Assembly (NCBI GenBank): GCA_045561055.1
Contig: JBJKYL010000017.1
Location: 310,001-374,000 of the forward strand
DNA: 64,000 nucleotides
From: SMWC01 sp045561055
GTDB taxonomy: Bacteria > Pseudomonadota > Gammaproteobacteria > Steroidobacterales > Rariloculaceae
Direction of reading: 5' to 3'
Part shown: in pieces, positions 1-8,355 of the stretch
Layout: every line of letters starts with the position of its first letter
Numbering within the stretch: the stretch's first letter is position 1
Made by a program: the position numbers and the translations under genes
The notes under the pieces: model-generated
Told to the model about the DNA's origin: nothing
Database searches by the model: none
The model's input: the letters and a program-made list of their open reading frames with translations, nothing else

Positions 1-999
1 CACGCACGGATACACATAAATGAATCTGCACAACTTTCGGGGCGGAAGGTCATTGAAGTACGGAATGTCTCTCACGCTTACGAGGAAAAAATGATTCTCG
101 ATCAATTATCGCTGCGCGTTATGCGTGGTGAGCGGATCGGTATAATCGGAAACAATGGTGTAGGTAAGACCACCCTACTCCACATTCTTCTAGGCGAACT
201 CAAGCCCAATGCCGGATCAGTAAAGCTAGGTACAAATCTCGAGGTTGCATATTTCGATCAATTGCGCCGCGAACTTGACGTGAGCCAAACGGTTGCGGAA
301 ATTGTCGGCGACGGCCGAGACTACATTAATGTTGCTGGAAAGAAGAAGCACGTTGTCGGATATCTTACTGATTTTTTGTTTTCTGCCAAGCGCGCAATGA
401 CAAGAGTCTCGGCATTATCCGGAGGCGAACGTAACCGAGTCATCCTAGCAAAACTATTTACTCAGCCCGCAAATTTACTCGTGCTCGACGAGCCTACCAA
501 CGACCTAGACATTGAAACACTAGAGGCGCTGGAATCCCGGCTCGTAAATTATGCCGGCACACTCATTGTTGTGAGCCATGATCGGCATTTTCTCGATCGA
601 GTCGTTACTAGCACACTAGTCTTCGAAGGGAGCGGCTCAGTGAAGCGCTACGCTGGCGGTTACAGTGACTGGACCCGTTTAAAGCATTCGCTTGCTGTTC
701 CAGAAGACCGGGACGACGAGACGCGCATGACCGAATCCGGAAACATAGAGCCCCCGAAAATAATAAAACCTAAGAAACTCAGCTACAAACTAAAGCGTGA
801 ACTTAATGCTCTGCCTAAAAAAATCGCAGCGATTGAGAATGAGCTCGCTGTTAAACAAACAGCAATAACGGCCCCAGGGTTTTATGAGCAGCCCTACAAA
901 ACTGTACGCGATCACCTACACGAACTAGCCGGGCTACAACGGGATCTGGAAACGGCAATTGATCGATGGGCTGAGCTTGAAAATCAACTGCCGACCTAA
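1..999 (+). CDS. uup: ABC-F family ATPase Uup, C-terminal part (5' end outside window)
   Basis: The frame is open from base 1, so this is the end of a longer gene; the ATG at 91 is internal. The visible part is the second ATPase domain: a Walker A GNNGVGKTT (around nt 148-174), the ABC signature LSGGERNRV (nt 415-441), and Walker B LLVLDEPTNDLD just after, with an SHDRHFLD switch. A charged coiled-coil tail of about 80 residues rich in K/E follows, as in Uup rather than EttA. Family knowledge: ABC-F proteins are soluble, lack membrane domains and act on ribosomes; Uup is linked to precise excision of transposons and ribosome assembly. Calling Uup rather than another ABC-F member rests on the C-terminal coiled coil and is fairly secure. 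Confidence 0.88.
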   Translation, partial: HARIHINESAQLSGRKVIEVRNVSHAYEEKMILDQLSLRVMRGERIGIIGNNGVGKTTLLHILLGELKPNAGSVKLGTNLEVAYFDQLRRELDVSQTVAEIVGDGRDYINVAGKKKHVVGYLTDFLFSAKRAMTRVSALSGGERNRVILAKLFTQPANLLVLDEPTNDLDIETLEALESRLVNYAGTLIVVSHDRHFLDRVVTSTLVFEGSGSVKRYAGGYSDWTRLKHSLAVPEDRDDETRMTESGNIEPPKIIKPKKLSYKLKRELNALPKKIAAIENELAVKQTAITAPGFYEQPYKTVRDHLHELAGLQRDLETAIDRWAELENQLPT

Positions 1000-1044
1000 T
1001 ACATATCCTGGTAAGATCACTTTTTATTTCCATTGGGATCCGCC

Positions 1045-1416
1045 ATGAAACCACTAACTCTGCTGGTGCTAGGCTTAATTAGCCTGTCGGCTTACCAAAC
1101 TAACGCCCATACCCGACTCGCAGCTGCCATGCCCGCAGACTCCACAATCTCGCCCACGTCACCGGAGGAAATTGTGCTGAAATTCAACACTAAAGTTCGG
1201 CTACTATCGGTCAAGCTAGCCAACGTCGACGGTACGATAATCGAGCTTGGACCGACCCCAGAAGAAATTGGAATGGAGTTCAGTCTTCGGATCATAGTTG
1301 AATTGGCACCCGGTGAATATTTAACCTCCTGGCGGGCCGTCGGCGCTGACACACACGCTGTATCAGGCGAGCTTAGTTTCACGGTTACTGGCCAGAAAAT
1401 AGCGGCAAGCCACTAA
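1045..1416 (+). CDS. copC: CopC/YobA-type periplasmic copper-binding protein
   Basis: A 123-residue protein with a signal peptide of about 25 residues ending at Asn-Ala-His, so that His becomes the mature N-terminus, the usual Cu(II) ligand of CopC. The beta-sandwich core shows the family blocks around VKLANVDG and DTHAVSGELSFTV, the second carrying the other conserved histidine. It is followed after 19 bases by a copD-like gene, the standard pairing. The ATG at 1045 is preferred over an in-frame TTG at 1033 because the signal peptide begins there. Expected role: binds copper in the periplasm and hands it to CopD for uptake or detoxification. The length is normal for the family. Confidence 0.88.
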   Translation: MKPLTLLVLGLISLSAYQTNAHTRLAAAMPADSTISPTSPEEIVLKFNTKVRLLSVKLANVDGTIIELGPTPEEIGMEFSLRIIVELAPGEYLTSWRAVGADTHAVSGELSFTVTGQKIAASH

Positions 1417-1435
1417 ATATCGGCTGAAAGAAATT

Positions 1436-2299
1436 TTGATAACCGCGCCAGATGTCGTCGTTATCGGCCTACGCGGGCTAAGCTTCATCGCGTTATTTCA
1501 AGCTACAGGATGCGTGATTTTTCTCTGGCTTTTTCGTCTTGAACTAAAAAACGTAGAAAGTGATTTATCCCGACTCATTCGGGTCGCCACATACGGTGCC
1601 ATTGTATTAACCATCGCGCATCATTTCTTTGGGCCAGCTCGATTAACCGGATCCTTCAACGAAGTGTTTGACCTATCATTGCAAGTATTTCTTCTCCAAT
1701 CTAGCGCGGGATCGGCGCACGCACTACGTATCGCTGGACTGATGCTCATTATCTTTAGTGTTCGACCGACATCTTCCCTTAACACGCGGGTAGCCATGCT
1801 CGGAGTTTTCCTAACGCTAGGATCATTCGTGATAATGGGGCACACAACAACACATATGCCGCGCCTATTTTTGAGTCCCCTTCTTTTTCTTCACGTTAGT
1901 ATCCTCGCGTTTTGGTTCGGCTCTTTGCTTCCGCTTATTCACGTTACAGAGGTCGAGGAAAAATCTGTTAGCGGCGCACTACTAACCCGCTTCTCGGCTA
2001 TCGGAATTTGGTTCGTTCCTATAATCCTCATAGCAGGCACGGCGATCTGGTACTTAATGGCACCGAGCCTCAGCGACTTCACGACGCCGTACTCGAAAAT
2101 AATTCTAGGAAAGATTGCGGTATTTATCGTTTTAATGCTGCTTGCAGCGTTGAATAAATGGCGCTATTTGCCCTCGGTACAGAACGGTGATGATTGTGCC
2201 CTGATATCATTGCGTCGGGGAATCGCTCGTGAGTGGAGTCTCATGGCTCTGGTATTCATCGCTACAGCTTTTCTGACAGGGCTCTTCTCACCGGAATGA
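1436..2299 (+). CDS. copD: CopD/YebZ-type copper transport membrane protein
   Basis: An integral membrane protein of 287 residues with about eight hydrophobic segments and scattered histidines (AHHFFG, GHTTTHMP, LHVS, IHVTEVEE) typical of CopD. Family role: copper import or resistance across the inner membrane, working with the CopC encoded just upstream. The start is a TTG at 1436 behind a GAAAG motif; no ATG gives a full first membrane segment. The last residues (LTGLFSPE) match the usual end of the domain. The gene is convergent with the binding-protein gene that ends at 2339 on the other strand, with 39 bases between them and no clear terminator hairpin. Confidence 0.8.
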   Translation: MITAPDVVVIGLRGLSFIALFQATGCVIFLWLFRLELKNVESDLSRLIRVATYGAIVLTIAHHFFGPARLTGSFNEVFDLSLQVFLLQSSAGSAHALRIAGLMLIIFSVRPTSSLNTRVAMLGVFLTLGSFVIMGHTTTHMPRLFLSPLLFLHVSILAFWFGSLLPLIHVTEVEEKSVSGALLTRFSAIGIWFVPIILIAGTAIWYLMAPSLSDFTTPYSKIILGKIAVFIVLMLLAALNKWRYLPSVQNGDDCALISLRRGIAREWSLMALVFIATAFLTGLFSPE

Positions 2300-2338
2300 T
2301 GGCTATCGATACCAGATTCCGCCTTAGCCTTAATAGAA

Positions 2339-3403
2339 TCAGAATCCCAGTGGCTCATAACCCGCTGGTGGCCACCATTGGTCGAATTCTTCCGGCGAAG
2401 GCAATCCAAGCTGATCGGCATTTTTAGCTCCGGGAATATTCAGAGCGCCGAACATATCCGCCGAAACAACTTCCAGCAACGCCGCACGTCGATCAGCACT
2501 TTCTCCCACGAGCACATCGATCACAAAATTGCGTTCGGCGATTATCTCGCGAAAGTTTTCAGAATTGACAGCGGTCAAAAACGCCCGTTGAACATCACGG
2601 ATTATTTCAAGAGGAGTATCTCGCCGGATACCAATATCGTAAGTACCATTTGGTGGTAATAGATTTTTTATCTCAGGGAGATAATTGACGATGGTCGGCA
2701 TCACGTTCCCCCCGGACGTAACAATATCTGAGATGCTAGTCTGCTGCAGTGACACAAGCTGACCAGAATCTATAAATTGCATATGCTCATGTACACCACC
2801 ACCAGCAATGTCAACTTCGCCATTTAGCCCCGCAAGTGTTGCTGTTTGTCCGCTGTTGTACGGAACGAACTTAAGTTCAATATCTGCCGCGAGTGCAACC
2901 GAGGCTGCCATTTCATGCCAGAGTCCTCCTGTGCCGGAGGTTGAGATCGTAATATCACCGGGATCAGCTTTCGCCGCGGCAACAACATCCGCAAATGTTT
3001 TAAAAGGAGAATCAGGACGAACGGCCCAACTAGCAAGGTTGGTAGCGGCCTGCATGTAGTACCAGTCACTCCAAGAGCGCGACTCACCGTCTCCACTGAT
3101 ACGAGCAAACTTACCGAAGCTCGACGAACCTAGCAGCGTATAACCGTCATTGGGCCTATTTAGGACAAATTTGGTTGCAACTGACCCAGCAGCCCCCGGA
3201 CGATTAATAACATTAATTCGCCAATCGGTCACCGCCGCCATTTCGGCTACGAGAGAGCGCAGTACGACATCCGTGCCACCCCCCGCGCCATACATTACTA
3301 CCATCGTGATAGGGCGTTCCGGCCACTGACCGAAAACCGGCATCACAGCGAGGTACATCGCAAGGACACTAAAGAGAGTAGTCGCGGGAGCCAATCTTCT
3401 CAC
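2339..3403 (-). CDS. Bug/TctC-family periplasmic solute-binding protein (orphan)
   Basis: A 354-residue protein of the tripartite tricarboxylate receptor family. A signal peptide (MRRLAPATTLFSVLAMYLAV, ending at FGQ) is followed by WPERPITMVV and GAGGGTDVVLRSL, the typical first strand and ligand loop, then NRPGAAGSVAT. I chose the GTG at 3403, preceded by AGAGA at a short spacing, because it gives a standard signal peptide; the frame remains open to a TTG at 3538, which would add about 45 residues of non-signal sequence. Such proteins bind carboxylates in the periplasm. No TctA/TctB membrane genes are adjacent, so it may feed a distant transporter or act in sensing. It is divergent from the symporter operon at 3624. 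Confidence 0.85.
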   Translation of the reverse strand: MRRLAPATTLFSVLAMYLAVMPVFGQWPERPITMVVMYGAGGGTDVVLRSLVAEMAAVTDWRINVINRPGAAGSVATKFVLNRPNDGYTLLGSSSFGKFARISGDGESRSWSDWYYMQAATNLASWAVRPDSPFKTFADVVAAAKADPGDITISTSGTGGLWHEMAASVALAADIELKFVPYNSGQTATLAGLNGEVDIAGGGVHEHMQFIDSGQLVSLQQTSISDIVTSGGNVMPTIVNYLPEIKNLLPPNGTYDIGIRRDTPLEIIRDVQRAFLTAVNSENFREIIAERNFVIDVLVGESADRRAALLEVVSADMFGALNIPGAKNADQLGLPSPEEFDQWWPPAGYEPLGF

Positions 3404-3484
3404 TGTCTCTATTGAATTCAGGTTGTAGGATTTTATTACTATACCCGCGCCAGAAGATTTGCGCACGACGAGTGAAAAGTAGAC

Positions 3485-3513
3485 TTGACGTATCTGTTTC
3501 AGCAGAATACACG
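3485..3513 (+). promoter_or_regulatory. candidate sigma-70 promoter for the symporter operon
   Basis: TTGACG at 3485-3490 and TACACG at 3508-3513 are separated by 17 bases. The -35 box is good and the -10 box weak. It lies about 110 bases upstream of the small membrane protein gene and just before a hairpin at 3523-3548. Confidence 0.35.
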
Positions 3514-3522
3514 ATCTTTCGA

Positions 3523-3548
3523 CCTTCCTTAAAATCAAAAAAGGAAGG
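3523..3548 (+). promoter_or_regulatory. leader hairpin (8-bp perfect inverted repeat)
   Basis: CCTTCCTT at 3523-3530 pairs perfectly with AAGGAAGG at 3541-3548 across a 10-base A-rich loop, and the + strand continues with the U-rich stretch CTTAATTATTTT. It sits between a candidate promoter and the first gene of the symporter pair, so it could be an attenuator or an mRNA leader stem. It may equally be chance in AT-rich DNA. Confidence 0.35.
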
Positions 3549-3623
3549 CTTAATTATTTTCTGGCTAGTATATTTAATCGTCACTGGCAACAAAAAACCA
3601 AGTCTAGTTTACAGGGAATCAAT

Positions 3624-3872
3624 ATGGCGGCTTCTGAACAACCGAACCATCTAATACCAAGGACGCTTTGGGAAAAGCTTTACCTAGCATGGTTTGTTAT
3701 CTGCTTTTTAATGGTGTGGCTGGGTGTGTGGGCTGTGAATGAGCCAATACCAATTTTTGGTTTGCCTTTAGTGTATGTGTGGTGCAGCGGTTGGGGCCTA
3801 GTCTGGTTACTTGGGTGTCTCTATTTTGGTCTTAAGATAGAGAAAGAAAATCCTACCAATTGGGAGAACTAG
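3624..3872 (+). CDS. small two-TM membrane protein, symporter partner (DUF3311-like)
   Basis: An 82-residue protein with two hydrophobic segments (roughly residues 18-38 and 43-67) and a short charged cytoplasmic tail. Size, two-helix layout and position immediately before a sodium:solute symporter match the small DUF3311-type subunits found with such carriers; family assignment is by resemblance only. The stop codon at 3870-3872 lies one base before the TTG start of the symporter, so the two are almost certainly co-translated. The ATG at 3624 has an AGGGA motif 8-12 bases upstream. Role: probably an accessory or assembly subunit of the transporter; no biochemical function can be read from the sequence. 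Confidence 0.6.
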   Translation: MAASEQPNHLIPRTLWEKLYLAWFVICFLMVWLGVWAVNEPIPIFGLPLVYVWCSGWGLVWLLGCLYFGLKIEKENPTNWEN

Positions 3873-3873
3873 C

Positions 3874-5431
3874 TTGGAATCTTGGCACTATACAATCGTT
3901 GTTGTAGCTATATACGCGGCGCTAATTTTATGGGTTGGTACTGGTCGTTGGACTAAGGTTGGGCGAGTTGCAATGGACGACTATTTTAAGGTCGCTCCTG
4001 GCTTCGGATTTGTAGTTCTGTATTTAGGAATTGCCGGAGGGTTTCATACGGCTTTTGCGATTCCAGGTTCTATGGGTTTTTACTATTCTCATGGGGTAGC
4101 CTTCGCTGCAAATATTCTATGGACTGTATTAACGCCACTAGGTGTTATTTACTTTGTTGGTGCGCGTATCACATGTTTAGGTAGAAAATTCAACTACATA
4201 ACTCCGGCGGATCTTCTTGTGGATTATTTCGGCGATGGAAGGTTTCGGGGCTTTATAGCTATATATATTCTATCCTGCTGCATACCGCTAATGACTGCAA
4301 ATGTCACAGGCCCTGCTCGTCTGCTATCTAGTGGTACTGAGGGCAACATCCCCTACTGGGCTGCATTATTAATCATGGGTGGTATGGTTATTGTCTATGT
4401 GACCTCCAGCGGTATCCGCGGCGTAACTTGGACTACGGTGGCTCAGGCTATATGGATGTTCATCGCGGTTTGGGGAGCTGCTTTCTGGTGCTTGACACTG
4501 ATTGACGGCAATCTTCTGACGTTATTTAACACTATCCAGGAAACAGAGCCGGCCTTGTTGACTCTTCCCGGCCCTCAAGGCCTAGCCACACCGCAATGGT
4601 GGACGACATGGCCTGTCTTTGGAATAGCTCTTTACTGGGCCATTTTGCCTCGAGGGTTTATGTTCTTTTACTCAGCGCGCGATGTAAAAACGACGAGAAA
4701 AATTGGCCTCACCGTTGGCTTCTATCTGATGGCTCTCTATCTGCCTTCACTAGTGATTGGTTTTACAGCTTTTCATTTCTTTCCCGGCCTTACAGGAGGT
4801 GACGCGGACAACTCATTTCCCCTCCTCCTTGCAACATACGCCCCAGCTTGGTTTGCAGGCCTGATAGTCGCTGGAGGGCTTGCCGCTGGGATGTCATCAA
4901 TGGATGCTGATACTAATGCGAATTCGGCTATGCTCACTAAAGATGTCTACGCAAGTTTTGTAAAGAAAAACGCCACTGATCGTCATTACATAACAGTTGG
5001 TCGGATCTTCGTTGTGCTACTGGTCGGCATTACAGTTACCGCTGCCGCATTTAATTGGGGTTTAATAGTACTAATGATCGGTGTGACCGCCGCTATGATC
5101 ACGCAACTCTTGCCTGCAGTACTTGCTGTGACGGTTCCAATGGGCATCCGATTCACAAAAGCCGGAGTTACGGCTGGAATAGTGGCTGGGTGTATTATTT
5201 CGTTGACTGCCCTTCTAGGCGGACGAGTATTTGACTTTGGCATACTCCAAATGACTGTTCCTAACTTGCTACCAGAAAGCTGGACGCGTTTTGACGCTTC
5301 ATTTTTTGGGGTTAGCCTTCAACGTACCAATTACACTTGTTGTTAGCAGATTTACTGATGGGCCAGACCCGGAAAACGTAGCTCGTATACGAGCAGCCCT
5401 AAACGAGGAGTTTCGTCCCAATTTAAAGTGA
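3874..5431 (+). CDS. sodium:solute symporter (SSS family), apparent frameshift near the 3' end
   Basis: A multi-span carrier of about 518 residues once repaired, with the SSS core recognisable in FNYITPADLLVDYFGDGRFRG and GGLAAGMSSMDADTNANSAM, the second being the conserved sodium-site helix. Start is TTG at 3874 with GGGAG upstream. The uninterrupted frame ends at 5346 with an unconvincing tail (LQRTNYTCC). Removing one base from the T6/G4 tract at 5302-5311 continues the protein as GLAFNVPITLVVSRFTDGP and on to a stop at 5429-5431, a normal last membrane segment and hydrophilic end. The shift is therefore likely a sequencing insertion, though a real lesion cannot be excluded. Family role: Na+-coupled uptake of organic solutes; substrate unknown but plausibly that of the downstream operon. 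Confidence 0.82.
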
Positions 5432-5693
5432 GACACTTATCATAGAATACGTTAGTATATATTCATTAGAGAATGATTATTAAAGGTTTTATTATTTTTT
5501 TTTCGTAAAACACTGCGCGTCTTTATGCGGTCTAGGGGTGGGAACAACTCGCCCGTTGGGTCGGCAATGGTTAGTTGCACCACTAAGGTACGTACGCAGC
5601 ATGGTATTAACTCCCTTTCGCCGGGTCAGTTAGAACCGGTATAATCCGCGCCAGCCCTGCATTAATGATTTGATTTATTGAGGATTTTTGAAG
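5432..5693. other. intergenic region before the catabolic operon
   Basis: 262 bases, AT-rich in the first half with an A/T run near 5490-5505, no ORF of note and no convincing terminator. The second half holds the promoter candidate at 5617-5645. A small inverted repeat TTAGT/ACTAA lies around 5570-5585. Confidence 0.5.
5617..5645 (+). promoter_or_regulatory. candidate promoter of the lyase/hydroxylase operon
   Basis: A perfect -10 box TATAAT at 5640-5645 has a weak -35 (TTCGCC, 5617-5622) 17 bases upstream. The predicted start falls about 40 bases before the ATG at 5694. The string TATAATCCGCG recurs upstream of the TRAP operon at 26456. Confidence 0.5.
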
Positions 5694-6929
5694 ATGAGTG
5701 AGCAGCCATGGAAAAACGACAATTGGTTTAGCAGCGCCTGGAACTACGACAAGGAAGTTACAAAGGATCTGAATTTTGCCGACACGATCAAAATTCATGA
5801 CGTCACGCTTAGGGACGGCGAACAACAAACAGGGATTGCTTACAATTTCGACGATAAATTGCGGATAGCTGAAGCGCTTGCTGAAGCTGGCATGCACAGA
5901 ATTGAAGCGGGTCTACCAGCGGTCTCGGAGGCTGATAAAAAGGCTATAGCTGAAATTGTTAAAAAAGATTTTGGTCCAGACATTTATTCGTTTTGTAGAT
6001 GCATGAAGGAAGATGTTGATGCATCTGTTGATTGCGGAGTTAAAGGACTTATCATGGAAGTGCCTGCTAGCACTCATCTGATTGAGCATGGCTACAAGTG
6101 GCCGCTTCAAAAAGCAATCGATACATCTGTTGAGGCGACTGCTTATGCCCATGAGCAAGGACTGGAAGTTGTTTTCTTTCCGATAGATTTTTCTCGTTCA
6201 GAGTTATCTTGGGTCCTTGATCTTATTAACACAGTTGCTAGTGAAGGCCACATGGATGCGCTCGCCCTTGTTGATACCTTCGGTGTTATCTCCCCTCACG
6301 CAATGAAATATTTTGTGAGAGCAGTAAAAGAGAAATTTCCAGACACACGTCTTGAGGCGCATTTTCATCAAGATTTTAGTTTAGGTGTTGCAAATACCTT
6401 ACTAGCGTTAGCCGAAGGTGTAGAAATCGTTCATTCAACCGTTCTTGGAATCGGAGAAAGATCGGGCAATGCTCCTACTGAAGATATCGTAATGGCGCTA
6501 TTGACAATGTATGGAATGGATATTGGTATCAAAACAGAAAAACTCTACCCTCTAGCAAAGCTAGTTGAAGAATTATCGCGCATAAAGGTGCCAACTAATA
6601 AATCTATTGTTGGAGATATGCTGTACCAAGTTGAATCCGGAATAATTGCTAATTGGTTTAAAAATTGTGGTGAGGAACATCTAACTGAGCTGTTCCCAAT
6701 GAGACCAGAGTTAGTAGGTCAACCTTCGGCAGATGTGGTGATGGGCAAAGGTAGCGGTATAGATTCGGTCCGGATCTGGCTTGAAAAAATTGGTGCCGAA
6801 GCTTCCGATGAGGAAGCGATGGCTATCCTTAAAGAAGTCAAAGCGGAGGGTAACTCCACCAAGGAGCTATTGTCGCTCGACCAGTTCAAAAGTATCGCTA
6901 ATCGAACGATCTCTCAGAAAGTGGCTTAG
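5694..6929 (+). CDS. DRE-TIM metallolyase family enzyme (isopropylmalate/homocitrate synthase-like)
   Basis: A 411-residue TIM-barrel enzyme with the signature HDVTLRDGEQQTG near residue 35, which contains the catalytic Arg and metal-binding Asp, and the paired metal-ligand histidines in EAHFHQDFSLG near residue 225. A GIGERSGNAPTEDIV block typical of the LeuA/homocitrate synthase/HMG-lyase superfamily follows. The superfamily makes or breaks carbon-carbon bonds next to a carboxylate using a divalent metal; some members condense acetyl-CoA with 2-oxo acids. It lacks the long LeuA regulatory domain, so it is not a standard leucine enzyme. It is first in an operon with a molybdenum hydroxylase and dehydrogenases, pointing to catabolism. 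ATG 5694 was preferred to TTG 5688; GAGG lies 11 bases upstream. Confidence 0.82.
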   Translation: MSEQPWKNDNWFSSAWNYDKEVTKDLNFADTIKIHDVTLRDGEQQTGIAYNFDDKLRIAEALAEAGMHRIEAGLPAVSEADKKAIAEIVKKDFGPDIYSFCRCMKEDVDASVDCGVKGLIMEVPASTHLIEHGYKWPLQKAIDTSVEATAYAHEQGLEVVFFPIDFSRSELSWVLDLINTVASEGHMDALALVDTFGVISPHAMKYFVRAVKEKFPDTRLEAHFHQDFSLGVANTLLALAEGVEIVHSTVLGIGERSGNAPTEDIVMALLTMYGMDIGIKTEKLYPLAKLVEELSRIKVPTNKSIVGDMLYQVESGIIANWFKNCGEEHLTELFPMRPELVGQPSADVVMGKGSGIDSVRIWLEKIGAEASDEEAMAILKEVKAEGNSTKELLSLDQFKSIANRTISQKVA

Positions 6930-6950
6930 AATCGGAGAAGACAGAATCGG

Positions 6951-7823
6951 ATGAGACCTTTCGACTACATTGCGCCTGCATCAGCTGCAGAAGCTGTTGC
7001 GGTTTTGGCAGAAAATGGCGAACATGCCTGCCCTCTAGGCGGTGGGACGGACCTTATCGTCGATCTCAAGCACGACGCAGGAGCTATTAATCTATTGGTT
7101 GATGTTTCCTGTGTGCCCGAGTTTAGGGGGCTCGAAGAGACCGCCGAAGGCCTGCGTATAGGCAGTATGGTCACTTTTGGTGAGATCATGGAATCCTCCT
7201 TTTGCCAGGAGAAACTTCCTGAAGTTGTAGCCGCCTCGCATACTGTTGGTGCTGTTCAGACCCGCAATCTAGGTACACTGGGCGGTAATCTAGTCACTTG
7301 CGTACCATCGGCCGATAGCGCGCCTTCAGTTATGGTGCTGGATTCCCGTGTTACGCTGATCGGCCCTGACGGATCTCGTGAAATGCCAATAGAGGAATTT
7401 TTCGTTGGCCCGCGCAAAACGGCACTAGGTCCGCACGAGTTATTAGAGAGCATTTTTATTCCAAAAGAAACTCTCGGAAAACCGTCAAAATTTCTCAAAC
7501 ATGGCCTTCGTAAAGGGCAGGCGCTAGCACTTGTCAATGCAGCTGCTGCTCTATGGCTAGAGAAAGATGGTGAGACGATTTCTGAACCTCGACTCGCGCT
7601 CGGTGCGGTTGCGCCTGTTCCGTTACGCTGCCTAAAGACGGAGGCTTTTCTAGCAGGAAAACCTGCGACAGATAAAGTTGTAGCAGAGGCCGCGGAAATA
7701 GCTGTATCGGAGAGCAAACCGATCGACGATTTTCGCGCTTCTAAGAAATATCGTTGTCATATCATTAGAACCTTTACCAAACGCGTGCTGACGAGATCCA
7801 TCGAGATCGCAAAAGAAGGTTAA
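6951..7823 (+). CDS. molybdenum hydroxylase FAD-binding subunit (CoxM/XdhB type)
   Basis: A 290-residue FAD-binding domain protein of the CO dehydrogenase/xanthine dehydrogenase medium-subunit family. FAD-contacting motifs are present: PLGGGTDLIVDLK near residue 30 and NLGTLGGNLVTCVPSADSAP near residue 105. The C-terminal third is the usual CO_deh_flav_C domain. It starts 21 bases after the lyase gene and precedes the 2Fe-2S subunit by 16 bases, giving the M-S-L order. Role: accepts electrons from the iron-sulphur subunit and passes them to an external acceptor. The length is normal. The substrate of the complex is not deducible from this subunit. Confidence 0.9.
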   Translation: MRPFDYIAPASAAEAVAVLAENGEHACPLGGGTDLIVDLKHDAGAINLLVDVSCVPEFRGLEETAEGLRIGSMVTFGEIMESSFCQEKLPEVVAASHTVGAVQTRNLGTLGGNLVTCVPSADSAPSVMVLDSRVTLIGPDGSREMPIEEFFVGPRKTALGPHELLESIFIPKETLGKPSKFLKHGLRKGQALALVNAAAALWLEKDGETISEPRLALGAVAPVPLRCLKTEAFLAGKPATDKVVAEAAEIAVSESKPIDDFRASKKYRCHIIRTFTKRVLTRSIEIAKEG

Positions 7824-7839
7824 GCGGAGAACTACTGAC

Positions 7840-8319
7840 ATGATGGTGCAATTAAAAGTAAACGGCGAGCTTAGATCCGCTGACTGTCCACCCGAGACAA
7901 CGCTTCTGAAGTTTCTTCGTGAGCATCTAAGCCTCACTGGAGCTAAGCTCGGCTGTGACGTCGGTGACTGTGGTACATGCACTGTGATCGTAGATGGCGA
8001 ATCGGTTAACTCCTGCCTAATGCTAGCTGCGCGAGCTGCAGGGCACGACGTCACAACGATTGAAGGATTGGCTAACTCCCAACAGCTGCATCCCATCCAG
8101 CAGGCTTTCGAAGAACACGGCGCGTTACAGTGCGGATTTTGCGGGCCTGGCATGATAATGTCTGCCAAGGATCTGCTCGATAAAAACCCCGAGCCATCGG
8201 TCTTGGAGATTCGCGATGCATTGTCCGGCAATCTGTGCCGTTGTACCGGCTATACTAAGATCATCGAGGCCATAATTGACGCTGGTCAGGCGATGAGCGA
8301 GGAAAATACCCCCGCTTAA
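7840..8319 (+). CDS. molybdenum hydroxylase 2Fe-2S subunit (CoxS/XdhC type)
   Basis: A 159-residue protein with two iron-sulphur domains. The plant-type ferredoxin cluster is in LGCDVGDCGTCTVIVDG, with the fourth Cys in NSCLML. The second, alpha-helical cluster has CGFCGPGMIM and NLCRCTGYTKI. All eight ligand cysteines are present. It transfers electrons from the molybdenum centre in the large subunit to FAD in the medium subunit. It has no Tat or Sec signal, so this complex is cytoplasmic, unlike the one at 46384-49301. The ATG at 7840 is followed immediately by a second ATG; either may start. Confidence 0.93.
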   Translation: MMVQLKVNGELRSADCPPETTLLKFLREHLSLTGAKLGCDVGDCGTCTVIVDGESVNSCLMLAARAAGHDVTTIEGLANSQQLHPIQQAFEEHGALQCGFCGPGMIMSAKDLLDKNPEPSVLEIRDALSGNLCRCTGYTKIIEAIIDAGQAMSEENTPA

Positions 8320-8355
8320 TGGCGCGTTTAAAAATATAATCTTTACGGAGAGCTA

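Noticed and set aside
7650..8231. Minus-strand open frame of 193 codons opposite the FAD and 2Fe-2S subunit genes
   Set aside because: Both genes beneath it are clearly conserved on the other strand; no signal for a gene here.
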